Origin: Bradyrhizobium sp. AS23.2 | GTDB lineage: Bacteria; Pseudomonadota; Alphaproteobacteria; Rhizobiales; Xanthobacteraceae | Assembly: GCF_001908185.1 (NCBI RefSeq) | Contig: NZ_LGHM01000030.1 | Location: 1 to 41,164 of the forward strand | DNA: 41,164 bases | Direction of reading: 5' to 3' | In this document: piece after piece, positions 1-9,166 of the stretch | Position numbering within the stretch: position 1 is the first letter of the stretch | Layout: every line of letters begins with the position of its first letter | Position numbers and translations under genes: made by a program | The notes under the pieces: generated by a model | Told to the model about the DNA's origin: nothing | The model's database searches: none | What the model saw: the letters and a program-made list of their open reading frames with translations, nothing else

Positions 1-697
1 GCTGAAGATGCCCTTCCTGATCGCTCCTGTGCACAACTTTAGGGCCTGGATGGTCGGCAAAACAAGCCTGCTTGAATCGGCCTGCCACGTCGCATCCGAG
101 TCTTTCGAGAAATACCACCTCATGCAAGTCCTGGAGCGAGATAACGGTTCGCCCTGCCATCGGATGTTTCCGAGACAGGACGAGCACACACCGCTCCTCG
201 AAGAGCGGCCAGCGGTCGATACGTTCAGGTAGCTCCACGGCGTCACCGACGAGTGCGGCGTTGATCTCGCCATCCAAAAGCATCGCAACGAGCCCGTTGG
301 CATCCGCCTCGCGCAGATCGACCCGAAGGTCGGGGATGATCCTGGCGAGCTCCAGGAGCAATTCCGTAATGAGCGCGGCGGAGACTGACGGCACCAGCCC
401 GATCTTGAGCGGGGCGATTGTCTTCTTTTGATAGCCTCGCGCCTGAAGCCGTACGGCCTCCGCGGCGGCAAATATTTTCTCCAGCGTTGGCAAAATCATC
501 TTGCCCAGGTCGGTGAGCTGGGTGAGGTGACGTTCACGGTGAATCAACGCGCCACCGAGTTCTTGCTCGAGCTTTTGTATCGCCTTTGTCAGCGCCGGCT
601 GGGTCACATTGCATTGCTCCGCGGCCCGCGTAAAATTGAGCGTCCTTGCTAGGGCTAGAAAATATCGCACCTGATAAAGCTGGAGCTGCATACTCAT
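1..697 (-). CDS. LysR-type transcriptional regulator, C-terminus cut off by the window edge
   Basis: The minus strand is open from an ATG at 697 to the window edge, giving about 232 residues of a family that is usually about 300. The N-terminus is a standard LysR winged helix-turn-helix (YQVRYFLALA, then TRAAEQCNVTQPALTKAIQ, then LEQELGG). The start of the periplasmic-binding-protein-like effector domain follows (PLKIGLVPSVS). LysR proteins bind DNA as oligomers and respond to a small effector, which cannot be named here. The gene is divergent from the AraC regulator at 1160. Its start overlaps the stop of a small upstream ORF by four bases. The family call is firm; the target genes are unknown. 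Confidence 0.9.
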   Translation of the reverse strand, partial: MSMQLQLYQVRYFLALARTLNFTRAAEQCNVTQPALTKAIQKLEQELGGALIHRERHLTQLTDLGKMILPTLEKIFAAAEAVRLQARGYQKKTIAPLKIGLVPSVSAALITELLLELARIIPDLRVDLREADANGLVAMLLDGEINAALVGDAVELPERIDRWPLFEERCVLVLSRKHPMAGRTVISLQDLHEVVFLERLGCDVAGRFKQACFADHPGPKVVHRSDQEGHLQ

Positions 698-933
698 ACT
701 CGAAAGATTTGCCGCGGTTCGGCGCGTTCCAGTTCGTTGCCATAATAGGCTGGGTCGATGGCCAAGCGGTTTGTCGCGGAGCTTCCGCGGAAACAGATAT
801 TGTGCCTCGGCTCGGAATTGTCGACTCGCGTCTTGCGGCAAGTGTTCTCACCGATGGTGTTTGCTATTAACGTCGCGGTTGCGTAGGCGAGACAGTTAAA
901 TGTCAGGGTTCGCATCGGGATCGGCTCTGCCAT
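694..933 (-). CDS. Small hypothetical protein coupled to the LysR gene
   Basis: A 79-codon ORF (or 73 codons from the internal ATG at 915) ends at 694 with a TGA that overlaps the LysR ATG as ATGA, an arrangement typical of translational coupling. The N-terminus from the second Met (MRTLTFNCLAYATATLIA) could be a weak signal peptide; the remainder is polar with three cysteines. No family is recognised and no strong ribosome binding site is seen. It could be a chance ORF in the LysR leader. Confidence 0.3.
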   Translation of the reverse strand: MAEPIPMRTLTFNCLAYATATLIANTIGENTCRKTRVDNSEPRHNICFRGSSATNRLAIDPAYYGNELERAEPRQIFRV

Positions 934-1159
934 CTTTTCATCAAGTGTTTTTGCTCATTTAGGGATCTCCTAAGGTCTCGGTTCTGGACCCGTGGGAAGC
1001 GCGGCACTCTCACGCTTGTCAAAGAGATTCCCAGCTTCCGCCCAGGCCGCGAGTCATGGCGAGCAGATGCCCACGGTCCTAGCCATAAAGCAGTACCAAG
1101 ATTTGCAATTGTCCTGTCCCAAGACTAGGACATCAGCTCAATCCGAGGGTCCGAAACAC

Positions 1160-2116
1160 ATGTCCGATCGTCCAAATCTTGCATTGCCTCGATCCGATCT
1201 CGATGTGCTGATGACAACCTTGGATGTCGACGTCATTGGGCTCATCGAGTGTTTGATCAGTCCAGGTTGGCGCCTGTCATTCGGGAGCGCGGACGCGCCT
1301 GCTATCCACTACAATCTTTCCGGGACCGGACGAATGGTTGTGGGGGGCTTCTCCGCATTTCCTCTGGTACCTCACACACTTGTCATCACACCGGCCAAGA
1401 AGCCGTTTCACATCGAGGTCGATGACCGCACAGCGGCCACGACAGTGAATGTGGTCGAAGCGCAATGGGATCCGCGCTTCGGCGAGCGTATTCAGCGATT
1501 CGTCGCCGGGGACGTCGACCCAATGGTCATGCTGATCTGCGGGTACTTTCGCGCTACCTTCGGTTCGTCGATCGACCTCTTTGCGGGCCTTTCCACGCCG
1601 ATTGTCGAGCGCTTCGAACCCGAAGATGAACTGGGGTCAAAGTTGCAGGCTGCGTTGGCAGAAATCAGCGGCCGGCAGGTTGGAATGCAGGCGATGACGA
1701 CCGCCATCCTGAAGCAGGTGCTCGTCACGCTGGTCCGTCGGAGTCTAAAGTCGACGAGCGTTTGGCTCGAACGCTTTTCTATCCTGAGTGACCGTCAAAT
1801 CGCTGTTGCGTTTGCCGATATGTTGGCGCGACCATCGGCCGATCACTCCGTCATGGCCTTGGCGCAGAAGGCCGGCTTGAGCCGATCCGCGTTCATGGCG
1901 CGCTTTGTGCGCGCGATAGGATGTTCGCCAATGGTCGCGCTCCGGCAAATTCGGATGAAGCGTGCAGCCGATATGCTCGCCGCGAAGACATTTTCTGTTG
2001 AGCAGATTGCGCGGGGGGTCGGTTATAGGAGCCGCAGCAGCTTTCTCCGAGCCTTTCGCCAAGTGCATGGATACTGCCCAGCAGAATCTGAGGGTGATGG
2101 ACAGAACTCCGATTGA
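1160..2116 (+). CDS. AraC-family transcriptional regulator (cupin plus HTH)
   Basis: The gene encodes 318 residues from the ATG at 1160; the frame is open from 992, but the domain begins after the later Met. The N-terminal half looks like the AraC-type cupin sensor domain (Cupin_6 type). It includes GWRLSFGSADAPAIHYNLSG and a beta-rich stretch to PKKPFHIEVDD. The C-terminus has the paired AraC helix-turn-helices: VMALAQKAGLSRSAFMARF, then the ARGVGYRSRSSFLRAF motif. It sits upstream of the ccm locus with a 0.7 kb gap, so control of ccm is possible but unsupported. The family call is firm. Confidence 0.9.
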   Translation: MSDRPNLALPRSDLDVLMTTLDVDVIGLIECLISPGWRLSFGSADAPAIHYNLSGTGRMVVGGFSAFPLVPHTLVITPAKKPFHIEVDDRTAATTVNVVEAQWDPRFGERIQRFVAGDVDPMVMLICGYFRATFGSSIDLFAGLSTPIVERFEPEDELGSKLQAALAEISGRQVGMQAMTTAILKQVLVTLVRRSLKSTSVWLERFSILSDRQIAVAFADMLARPSADHSVMALAQKAGLSRSAFMARFVRAIGCSPMVALRQIRMKRAADMLAAKTFSVEQIARGVGYRSRSSFLRAFRQVHGYCPAESEGDGQNSD

Positions 2117-2833
2117 AGATACGGCGCATGGTGACGGCAGCCGCAGCAGGCAAGGCCGCCGCGATGCGATCGCGTCTGAATTCAGGTCTATGATAGATAG
2201 TCGTCGGATAGATAGTTACGAGGCATTTCCCTCTATCCGGCGGCGACGGCATCCTCCGACTAATTCGCAGTATGCGTTTAAGGCTGCTGTGCTTCCTCTG
2301 CTGCCCGCGCGCGGCACGGCGGCTCGGCGCAATAGCTTCAATCCTTGTCGAGGCGGCCGCGCGTGCTCGGGCGGCCAAATGAACCTCAGGATCGGACGTA
2401 GCCGACGAAATTAGAAATTCCCTTTGGACATGCATTCTTTCGGTGGACCACGGGATTGTACGCATCGCGTGCGAAGGGGGGGCTCACGCAGAAAGCCTGC
2501 AGATCAGGGTGGGCGACGCTAGACTGCTCGCCCCGACGCAACGAGAGAAAGCCTTGCCGACGACCTTCCGGGAGATTGCAGGCGAGCTGTCGTCGAGAGC
2601 ACCGGCCGCGATGATTGTGTTGTCATCTGCCTCACCACGCGATGGAGATGTCGAAACTCTGGGCGCCTACTGGACATCGAAACGATAACCGACGGTATTT
2701 GCGAGATCGTCTCCGGTGTGATGCAATACTCATCGGCTTGCAGACGCTCCAATGGCACAGTCCTTCGTCGCGAGCCGCAGTCGGAAGCGAGCGAATTCCC
2801 GGCCTGCGGGTTGGCTTCGAGGAGATCGGAAAG
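2117..2833 (+). other. Gap with no recognisable gene
   Basis: No open frame here resembles a known family, on either strand. The longest frames (2443-2688 on plus and one on minus extending under the AraC gene) have no convincing start site. The stretch before ccmC probably holds its promoter, but no clear box was identified. Confidence 0.5.
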
Positions 2834-3607
2834 TTGAAGCTGAGCTTCACCGCCTACAGCAATCCTGGTAATTTCTTGCGTATCGCCGCAAAGCTGCTGC
2901 CTTGGCTTTGGGGGTCGACAGCCTTCGCCTTCGCGCTTGGTCTATTTGGAACATTCGGCGCGCCAGCCGACTACCAGCAAGGCGAGACGGCGCGCATCAT
3001 GTACATCCACGTCCCCGCCGCCTGGACAGCGATGCTTGCCTACACGCTCATGGCTACGTCTGCGCTCGGATCCTTAGTTTGGCGTCATCCACTTGCCGAT
3101 GCAACACAAAAGGCGGCTGCGCCGCTTGGCGCAGCTTTCACCTTCATCTGCCTCGTCACGGGCGCCCTCTGGGGCAAACCGATGTGGGGCACATACTGGG
3201 TCTGGGACGCTCGTCTCACCTCTGTGTTGGTTCTGTTTCTCATCTATCTCGGTCTGATCGCGCTCTGGCAAACGATCGAGGACCCGAGTAGGGCGGCACG
3301 AGCAGTCTCGATCATGACCTTGGTGGGCTTCATTAACATTCCGATCGTGAAGTTCTCGGTTGATTGGTGGAACACTCTCCACCAGCCGGCTTCGGTGTTC
3401 CGGATGGAAGGCTCGGCGATCGCTGGCTCGATGTTGTGGCCGCTAATCGTTATGGCGCTCGCGTACACGCTTTTGTTCGCAACCCTCCACGTAATGGCGG
3501 TCCGTAATGAGATCATGCGACGCCGAGCCCGGCGGCTTGCAATCACGCTGGCGGCCGTGGGCGAACCCGCGATGGCTCGCATGCCGCCTGCCGAAGCGGC
3601 GTCCTGA
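2834..3607 (+). CDS. ccmC: Heme exporter/chaperone CcmC
   Basis: This 257-residue polytopic membrane protein of System I cytochrome c maturation receives heme and passes it to CcmE in the periplasm. The start is a TTG at 2834, preceded by a GAGGAG ribosome binding site about nine bases away; upstream codons in the frame do not look like CcmC. The tryptophan-rich WWD motif is present (WGTYWVWDARLTS). The two conserved histidines are there too (IMYIHVPAAW and NTLHQPAS). Length and about six membrane segments fit the family. It is followed after seven bases by ccmD. The call is very secure. Confidence 0.96.
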   Translation: MKLSFTAYSNPGNFLRIAAKLLPWLWGSTAFAFALGLFGTFGAPADYQQGETARIMYIHVPAAWTAMLAYTLMATSALGSLVWRHPLADATQKAAAPLGAAFTFICLVTGALWGKPMWGTYWVWDARLTSVLVLFLIYLGLIALWQTIEDPSRAARAVSIMTLVGFINIPIVKFSVDWWNTLHQPASVFRMEGSAIAGSMLWPLIVMALAYTLLFATLHVMAVRNEIMRRRARRLAITLAAVGEPAMARMPPAEAAS

Positions 3608-3614
3608 GCAGATC

Positions 3615-3770
3615 ATGGTGCAGCATGGGGGAGTCATCATGGCGGCGTTTCTGGTGACGGGCGCGGTTCTGACCGGAATGATCGCGGCGGTCCTCATCGA
3701 CCATCGCGCTCAGCTCCGTACCTTGCGTCGTCTGCTACCTGAACACTCGGATCGGCGCGGATGCGTATGA
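3615..3770 (+). CDS. ccmD: Heme exporter protein CcmD
   Basis: CcmD is a tiny single-span membrane protein that stabilises the CcmABC-CcmE complex and helps release holo-CcmE. This ORF of 51 codons has the usual form: a histidine near the N-terminus (VQHGG), one hydrophobic span (FLVTGAVLTGMIAAVL), then a basic tail (DHRAQLRTLRRLLPE). It lies between ccmC and ccmG in the expected order and its stop overlaps the ccmG start. Identification rests on position, size and topology, since the family is poorly conserved. Confidence 0.85.
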   Translation: MVQHGGVIMAAFLVTGAVLTGMIAAVLIDHRAQLRTLRRLLPEHSDRRGCV

Positions 3771-4391
3771 GCAAAATGCCAGCCTCGATTCACCTCCCAG
3801 CGAGCGTCGCGGCCCCTCGACGCGCACTGGCGCGCCTGCGAGTGATTATCCCGCTTCTGGTCTTCTTCGGAATTGCGGCATTACTCCTGGTGCGGCTCGG
3901 CTCCGGAGACCCATCGCTCGTGCCCTCGGCTCTGATCGGCAAGCCAGCACCGCAGTTTGCGCTGGAGCCCCTCGATGGGCTTTCGACGTCCGGTCCACCT
4001 GGCTTGTCGAGCGCCGATCTGCGGAGGGGGCACGTGACCATCGTGAACGTGTTCGCGTCATGGTGTGTTGAGTGCCGGGAAGAACAAGGGGCTCTGATGG
4101 CGTTGGCGAGCGACCGGACGCTGCAGCGACAGGGGGGTGAAGCTTACTGGCATCGTTTACAAGGACGATCCCAGAAACGCGCTAGCCTATCTCACCGCCA
4201 ACCGGAACCCCTTCGCACAGGTTGGCACTGACCGGTCCGGCCGAACGGGGATCGATTTCGGCGTCTATGGCGTCCCCGAGACCTATGTGATCAAGGGCGA
4301 TGGCACAATCGCCTACAAGCTGGTTGGTGGCATCTCGGAAGCAAGTCGACCTGCTTTGATGGCCGCAATTGCCGAGGCAGAGCGTCCATGA
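3767..4391 (+). CDS. ccmG: CcmG/DsbE thiol:disulfide oxidoreductase, frameshifted
   Basis: CcmG is a membrane-anchored periplasmic thioredoxin that reduces apocytochrome c cysteines for heme attachment. Reading from an ATG overlapping the ccmD stop, there is an N-terminal anchor (VIIPLLVFFGIAALLLV) and then IGKPAPQFALEPLDG. The active site is FASWCVECREE; the more usual form is WCVPC. The frame breaks in a run of six Gs near 4131-4136. The rest continues in the next frame (LTGIVYKDDPRNALAYL, then YGVPETYVIKGDG). Removing one G gives an uninterrupted protein of normal length. The C-terminal cis-proline (GVPET) is present. This is either an assembly error or a recent mutation. Confidence 0.88.
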
Positions 4392-4603
4392 CGACTGCCT
4401 TGCAAGCTCCCCATCCCCGCGCGACGGATGCAAGAAGGCATTTTCTTGCCTCGGCGGCATGGAATTCCATCCACTTAAATAATTCAGGAGTGAGCGATCA
4501 GACCATGGAAGCGGAACACTCAGAAGCAGTCCGATTGTCAAGGGCGGCGAATGGCCGACGACGTGGTGCGTTACGCAGTGGCAAAAACGAACGGAGGCCT
4601 TGA
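4388..4603 (+). CDS. Doubtful small ORF between ccmG and ccmI
   Basis: This 71-codon ORF starts with an ATG overlapping the ccmG stop (ATGA) and ends just before ccmI. The sequence is arginine-rich with no membrane span and no resemblance to any Ccm protein. The start overlap is the only argument for it. More probably it is decayed sequence or leader of ccmI, whose own GGAGG site lies inside its end. Confidence 0.2.
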   Translation: MTTALQAPHPRATDARRHFLASAAWNSIHLNNSGVSDQTMEAEHSEAVRLSRAANGRRRGALRSGKNERRP

Positions 4604-4606
4604 AAC

Positions 4607-5305
4607 ATGCTCTGGGCGGTCTTTGCAATGATGACGTCCGCGGTCGTGCTGGCGCTGGCCCGGTCGCTCTCTGAGCGGTGCGAGGGCCTTGGTGCTCACG
4701 ATTCCGATGTCACCTTCTATCGAGGCCTTCTGGCCGAGGCGGATGATGACGTCCGCTGTGGACTGGTAGCACCCGAGGATGCCGTGGCGACGCGTGCCGA
4801 GATCGGGCGTCGGCTGCTCGCGTCGCTCAACTCGGCGTCGGAGGGTCGGCCGCGTTTGTCGTGGCGCTGGCAGCCGAGACGCACTGTTGCAGCCTTGGCG
4901 ATCGTCCTAGTGCTGCCACTCGTCGGGCTCGCGTCGTACCTCATGGTCGGCGCTCCCAGCCAGCCTGACATGCCGATCGCCTCGAGGCGCAGGGGTGGGG
5001 ACGTCACCCTCGCTGCCGCCGTTCCTGACATCCACGCCGGCCAAACCCGGTCTGACATCGCAGCGCTTCCTCCAGAGCAGCGGAGCGACGCGATCCGCGG
5101 GATGGTAGAAGGGCTCGCCGAGAAGCTCTCGAAGAACGGCCATGACCTTCAGGGATGGCTGCAACTGATTAAGTCTTACGCCGTATTGGGTGAACGCCAA
5201 AAGGCCGAGGCGGCCGTCGCAAGCGCACGTGCCCAGTTAGCAGGCGATGCGCAAGCGCCGGCACGCATCGACGAACTCGTCAGGCAGCTCGGTTTGAAGG
5301 GATAG
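4607..5305 (+). CDS. ccmI: Apocytochrome c chaperone CcmI (CycH), short form
   Basis: CcmI binds the C-termini of apocytochromes c and delivers them to the CcmF/CcmH ligation complex. This 232-residue protein starts at an ATG with GGAGG ten bases upstream. It has an N-terminal membrane segment (LWAVFAMMTSAVVLALA) and a DVTFYRGLLAE-type cytoplasmic loop. A second membrane segment (VAALAIVLVLPLVGLASYL) is followed by a TPR-like periplasmic region (WLQLIKSYAVLGERQKAEAAV). Alphaproteobacterial CcmI is usually well over 300 residues, so the periplasmic TPR part is shortened here. Its place between ccmG and ccmE supports the call. Confidence 0.88.
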   Translation: MLWAVFAMMTSAVVLALARSLSERCEGLGAHDSDVTFYRGLLAEADDDVRCGLVAPEDAVATRAEIGRRLLASLNSASEGRPRLSWRWQPRRTVAALAIVLVLPLVGLASYLMVGAPSQPDMPIASRRRGGDVTLAAAVPDIHAGQTRSDIAALPPEQRSDAIRGMVEGLAEKLSKNGHDLQGWLQLIKSYAVLGERQKAEAAVASARAQLAGDAQAPARIDELVRQLGLKG

Positions 5306-5308
5306 ACC

Positions 5309-5761
5309 TTGACCAGAAAAGGCGGGCGGCTCGCTATCATCAACGCAGCAGGCTTCACTTTGGCCATCGCGATAGGGCTCATCCTGTTTGCGTTGCGCGA
5401 CAGTATTGTCTTCTTCTACGGGCCGACCGAGATGGCCGAAAGGGCGCCGCCGCGAGGAACACATCTGCGTATCGGCGGCCTGGTGAAACGTGGCTCACTT
5501 ACCCGCGATGGATCGCCGACTGTCGTCTTCGCGGTGACCGACCTGAAGCACGACGTCAAGGTCAGCTACACTGGATTGCTGCCGGATCTCTTCCGCGAAG
5601 GACAAGGCGTCGTGGCCGAGGGCACGGTGGAGGGACCGGGTCTTTTTCACGCCGATACCGTGCTCGCCAAACACGACGAGCGATACATGCCCAAGGACGT
5701 AGCCGACAAACTCAAGCAACAAGGCGCTTGGCGCAACGAAAGATCCGCGCGAGCGGAATAG
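5309..5761 (+). CDS. ccmE: Heme chaperone CcmE
   Basis: CcmE binds heme covalently through a histidine in the periplasm and hands it to CcmF. The 150-residue protein starts at a TTG four bases after ccmI stops. It has an N-terminal anchor (INAAGFTLAIAIGLILFAL), then an OB-fold beta domain (LRIGGLVKRGS ... VVFAVTDLKHDVKVSYTGLL). The heme-binding motif is LAKHDERYMP, with His122 the ligand and Tyr126 present. The flexible tail is typical. Identification is secure. Confidence 0.96.
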   Translation: MTRKGGRLAIINAAGFTLAIAIGLILFALRDSIVFFYGPTEMAERAPPRGTHLRIGGLVKRGSLTRDGSPTVVFAVTDLKHDVKVSYTGLLPDLFREGQGVVAEGTVEGPGLFHADTVLAKHDERYMPKDVADKLKQQGAWRNERSARAE

Positions 5762-5803
5762 CGCCGCGCTCCACGAAACATCGCTGCCGATGGGACCAAA
5801 GGG

Positions 5804-7802
5804 ATGATCGTCGAAACCGGACATTACGCGCTCGCTCTGGCTCTCGCAGTCGCGCTGCTTCAGTCAGTTCTGCCGCTCTGGGGGACCCGCAGTGGTGATT
5901 CTGGAATCGCTTCCATTGCGGTCCCGGCCGCAATCACCCAGTTCCTTTTGTTGGGCTATGCCTTCGCGGCACTGACTTACGCCCATGTGGTGTCCGACTT
6001 CAGTCTCGTGACAGTCGCCGAGAACTCGCTCACCACCAAACCACTTGTATACAAAATCGCGGGCGTCTGGGGCAATCATGAGGGATCCATGCTGCTTTGG
6101 GTTCTGATCCTCGCGGCCTTCGGAGCGACAGTGGCGATTCTCGGGCGCGGCATGGCGAACGAATTGCGAGCCAATACGCTAGCAGTCCAAGGCTGGATCT
6201 CCCTTGCGTTCCTCTGCTTCATCCTGTTCACCTCCGATCCCTTCCTACGACGGTTTCCGGCGCCTTTTGAAGGCCAGGACCTCAATCCGCTGCTTCAAGA
6301 CCTGGGCCTCGCGATACACCCGCCGCTCCTCTACCTCGGTTATGTCGGTTTCTCGATCGTGTTCTCGTTCGCGGTGGCGGCGCTGGTCAGCGGCCGACTA
6401 GACGCCGCTTGGGCTCGCTACGTTCGGCCTTGGGTACTGATTGCCTGGATCTTTCTGACGCTTGGCATCGCCATGGGCTCGTACTGGGCCTACTATACCT
6501 TAGGCTGGGGCGGGTTCTGGTTCTGGGATCCAGTCGAGAACGCGTCGCTCATGCCCTGGCTTGCGGGTACAGCGCTCCTGCATTCGGCTGCCGTCATGGA
6601 GAAGCGCGAAGCCCTCAAGATCTGGACGCTGTTCCTGGCGATACTTACATTCTCGCTATCGCTGCTCGGCACATTCCTCGTGCGCTCAGGGGTGCTGACC
6701 TCCGTTCATTCCTTCGCCAGCGACCCGGCGCGCGGCGTCTTCATCCTGGTCATCCTGACTGTGTTCATCGGCGGTTCCCTCGCGCTTTATGCCTGGCGAG
6801 CGCCTTCCCTGAGCCAGCGTAGTCTGTTCGCTCCTGTGTCACGCGAGAGCGCGCTCGCCGTCAACAACCTGCTGCTCACCACCTGCTGCGCTACGGTCCT
6901 GACCGGCACGCTCTATCCGCTCGCGCTTGAGGCTCTGACCGGGGACAAGATCTCGGTCGGCGCACCATTTTTTAATTTGACGCTCGGTCCGCTAGTGGCG
7001 CTGATCGTTCTCCTGATACCGCTCGGTCAGTCGCTCGCCTGGAAGCGTGGCGATCTGCTCGGTGCGGCGCAACGGGTGACGGTCGCGGCCTTGGCCGGCC
7101 TTGTGGTCGCCCTTGTGCTCGTTGCTATCATCCAAGGCGGCCCTGTCCTCGCAGCGGTCTGTCTCGGTCTCGCCGTCTACCTCATCGTCGGTTCGTTCGC
7201 CGATGTGGCGGCGCGTATCTGGACACGTGGGCAGCCCGCTCGAGTGATGCTAGCCCGCGCGGTCGGGCTACCGCGCTCCGCCTGGGGGGGCGGCGATCGT
7301 TCACGCCGGCTTTGGCGTGACACTCATGGGCTTGGCGGCGACCGGTTGGGGCGTGGAGCGGATCGCGACCGTCAAGCTAGGCCAGGGGATCGATCTCGGC
7401 CCCTATCAAGCCACCATCGAGAATCTTCGATCGCGACAGGGGCCGAACTATTCCGAAGTCCTAGCCTATACGGTCATCAGCCGGGGCGGCGCCGCCGTGG
7501 CCACCGTCGAGCCCGCCAAACGCAGCTTTCCCGCGCGAGAGACCACCGTCACCGAGGCAGGCATCGTGACGCTGGGTTTTGGCCAGATCTACATTTCGGT
7601 CGGGGACCAGCACGCGGATGGTTCGATCGACGCGCGCATGTTCTGGAAGCCGCTTGTGACAGCCATCTGGATCGGCGCCGTCATTATGGCGTTCGGGGGG
7701 ATCGTGTCGTTGTCCGATAGACGCTTCAGAATCGGCTTCACGCGCCGCGCGGCTCGCGTCCGCGCCATCGCCAACCCCGCAGCGCCGGAGCCCGCCGAAT
7801 GA
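5804..7802 (+). CDS. ccmF: Heme lyase subunit CcmF, frameshifted near the C-terminus
   Basis: CcmF is the large multi-span core of the heme ligation complex that attaches heme from CcmE to apocytochrome c. The start at 5804 (MIVETGHYALALALAVALLQ) is typical. The WWD motif is intact (WGGFWFWDPVENASLMPW), and the conserved histidines lie in GVWGNHEGSMLLW and AIHPPLLYLGY. The frame breaks in a seven-G run at about 7286-7292. Dropping one G joins RSAWG to AAIVHAGFGVTLMG and restores the C-terminal periplasmic domain and last membrane span, giving about 665 residues. The last codons overlap ccmH (ATGA). The function is certain; whether the break is real is not. Confidence 0.93.
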
Positions 7803-8275
7803 CTTCGCTTCGTCGCATTCTCCTGCTTTCGATCGTACTCGCAGGCTTCGCGCCCAGCTTGGCAAGGGCGGTACAGCCAGACGAGGTCCTGCCCGACCCG
7901 AAACTTGAGGCGCGCGCGCGCGCTATTTCCGCCGGGCTGCGCTGCCTAGTCTGCCAAAATCAGTCGATTGACGATTCGAACGCAGAGCTCGCGCGGGATC
8001 TCCGACTGCTAGTGCGCGAACGCCTTAATCTCGGCGAGAGCGACGAGCATGTCCGCGCCTTTCTGGTGAAGCGTTACGGGAATTTTATCCTGCTGAAACC
8101 ACCGCTCGATTTGGATACCGCCTTCCTCTGGGGAATGCCGCCTTTGATGCTCGCAGCGGGCGGGATCGCTCTCCTGTTCGGTTTGCGCCGCCCGCAGTCC
8201 ACGCCGGCGGCGCCCTTAAGCCAAGCCGATCGGGATCGGCTCGCGGCTGTGTTAGACGCCGATACTCCGCTATAG
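7799..8275 (+). CDS. ccmH: Cytochrome c maturation protein CcmH
   Basis: CcmH is a membrane-anchored periplasmic thiol oxidoreductase that works with CcmG and CcmF in reducing the CxxCH cysteines. The 158-residue protein has a signal peptide (LRRILLLSIVLAGFAPSLARA), the hallmark LRCLVCQNQSIDDSNAELA with a reduced CxxC, the YGNFILLKPP motif and a single C-terminal span (PPLMLAAGGIALLFGL). The start overlaps ccmF. It ends the plus-strand ccm run; ccmB lies convergent 98 bases on. Confidence 0.97.
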   Translation: MTSLRRILLLSIVLAGFAPSLARAVQPDEVLPDPKLEARARAISAGLRCLVCQNQSIDDSNAELARDLRLLVRERLNLGESDEHVRAFLVKRYGNFILLKPPLDLDTAFLWGMPPLMLAAGGIALLFGLRRPQSTPAAPLSQADRDRLAAVLDADTPL

Positions 8276-8373
8276 GCATTTCCTGATGGTCAAGCGGTCT
8301 TAGCTTCGGAGGCGTGCGGAGTCGTTCCACGGCGGCGCCCCCCGAAAACAAACTCTTTCCTCTGCATCGCTCG

Positions 8374-9045
8374 TCATTCTCCCGCGCCGCGAAGTGCTGC
8401 GGCTGCGGCGATTGGGGCGAGGGCGACGGATGCGAGTCCGAGTGCGCAGAGGATCAAGAAGGGCGTCAGAAAGGGCACTGTGCCACTCTGCGCCGCGGAG
8501 ACACCGAAGATCAGCACCGGTACGGCCAGTGGCACGACGAGGATCGACAGCAAAAGACCGCCGCGCCGCAGCGTGACGGTAAGGGCTGCACCGATTGCTC
8601 CCAGAAAGGTGAAAGTCGGCGTACCAACCAACAACGTCGCTGGCACGGCCCAGAGCGCCTGGCCGTCCAAGTCCAACATCAGGCCAAACAAAGGCGAGAG
8701 CAAAGCGAGCGGCAGCCCCGTGACAGACCAGTGGGCCACGCACTTAAACAGAACAATGAGTTCTAGGGGCGCCGGCGACAGCAACATCTGGTCCAACGAA
8801 CCGTCCTCGTGATCCGCCTGGAACAGACGGTCAAGGCCCAATAGAGTCGCGAGGAGCGCCGCTATCCAGAGAATGGCTGGACCGATGCGCGACAGCAAGT
8901 GTAGGTCAGGTCCGATCGCGAAAGGTACGACCGTCACGAGACTGAGGAAGAAGACCAGGCCGAGAACCCCGCCTCCACCGATGCGGCGCGCCAGCATGAG
9001 GTCGCGAAGAAAAACGAGGAGGAGAATACGGGTCATGGCCCCCAT
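8374..9045 (-). CDS. ccmB: Heme ABC exporter permease CcmB
   Basis: CcmB is the six-span membrane subunit of the CcmAB ABC transporter, whose ATP hydrolysis releases holo-CcmE. This protein of 223 residues shows the family landmarks: an N-terminal cytoplasmic stretch (FLRDLMLARRIGGG), LFQADHEDGSLDQMLLSPAPLE, the H-containing KCVAHW and GAIGAALTVTLRRGG. A second ATG at 9036 may be the true start. It lies 121 bases downstream of ccmA on the same strand; in many relatives the two genes overlap. The pair is on the opposite strand from ccmC-ccmH. Confidence 0.95.
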   Translation of the reverse strand: MGAMTRILLLVFLRDLMLARRIGGGGVLGLVFFLSLVTVVPFAIGPDLHLLSRIGPAILWIAALLATLLGLDRLFQADHEDGSLDQMLLSPAPLELIVLFKCVAHWSVTGLPLALLSPLFGLMLDLDGQALWAVPATLLVGTPTFTFLGAIGAALTVTLRRGGLLLSILVVPLAVPVLIFGVSAAQSGTVPFLTPFLILCALGLASVALAPIAAAAALRGAGE

Positions 9046-9166
9046 CCAGCGTCGCCATCGCGTCGCGACAGCTCCTGGGAAATCGAAAGAGCGGCGTGAT
9101 CTCTTCTCTTCCGACTTTGAGACAGGCGGCTACGGAGGTGCGGGCCGGACCCCAACGAGGCGACCT

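Noticed and set aside
2443..2688. Plus-strand ORF of 81 codons before ccmC
   Set aside because: No family signature, no good ribosome binding site, and arginine/alanine-rich composition typical of a chance frame in G+C-rich DNA.
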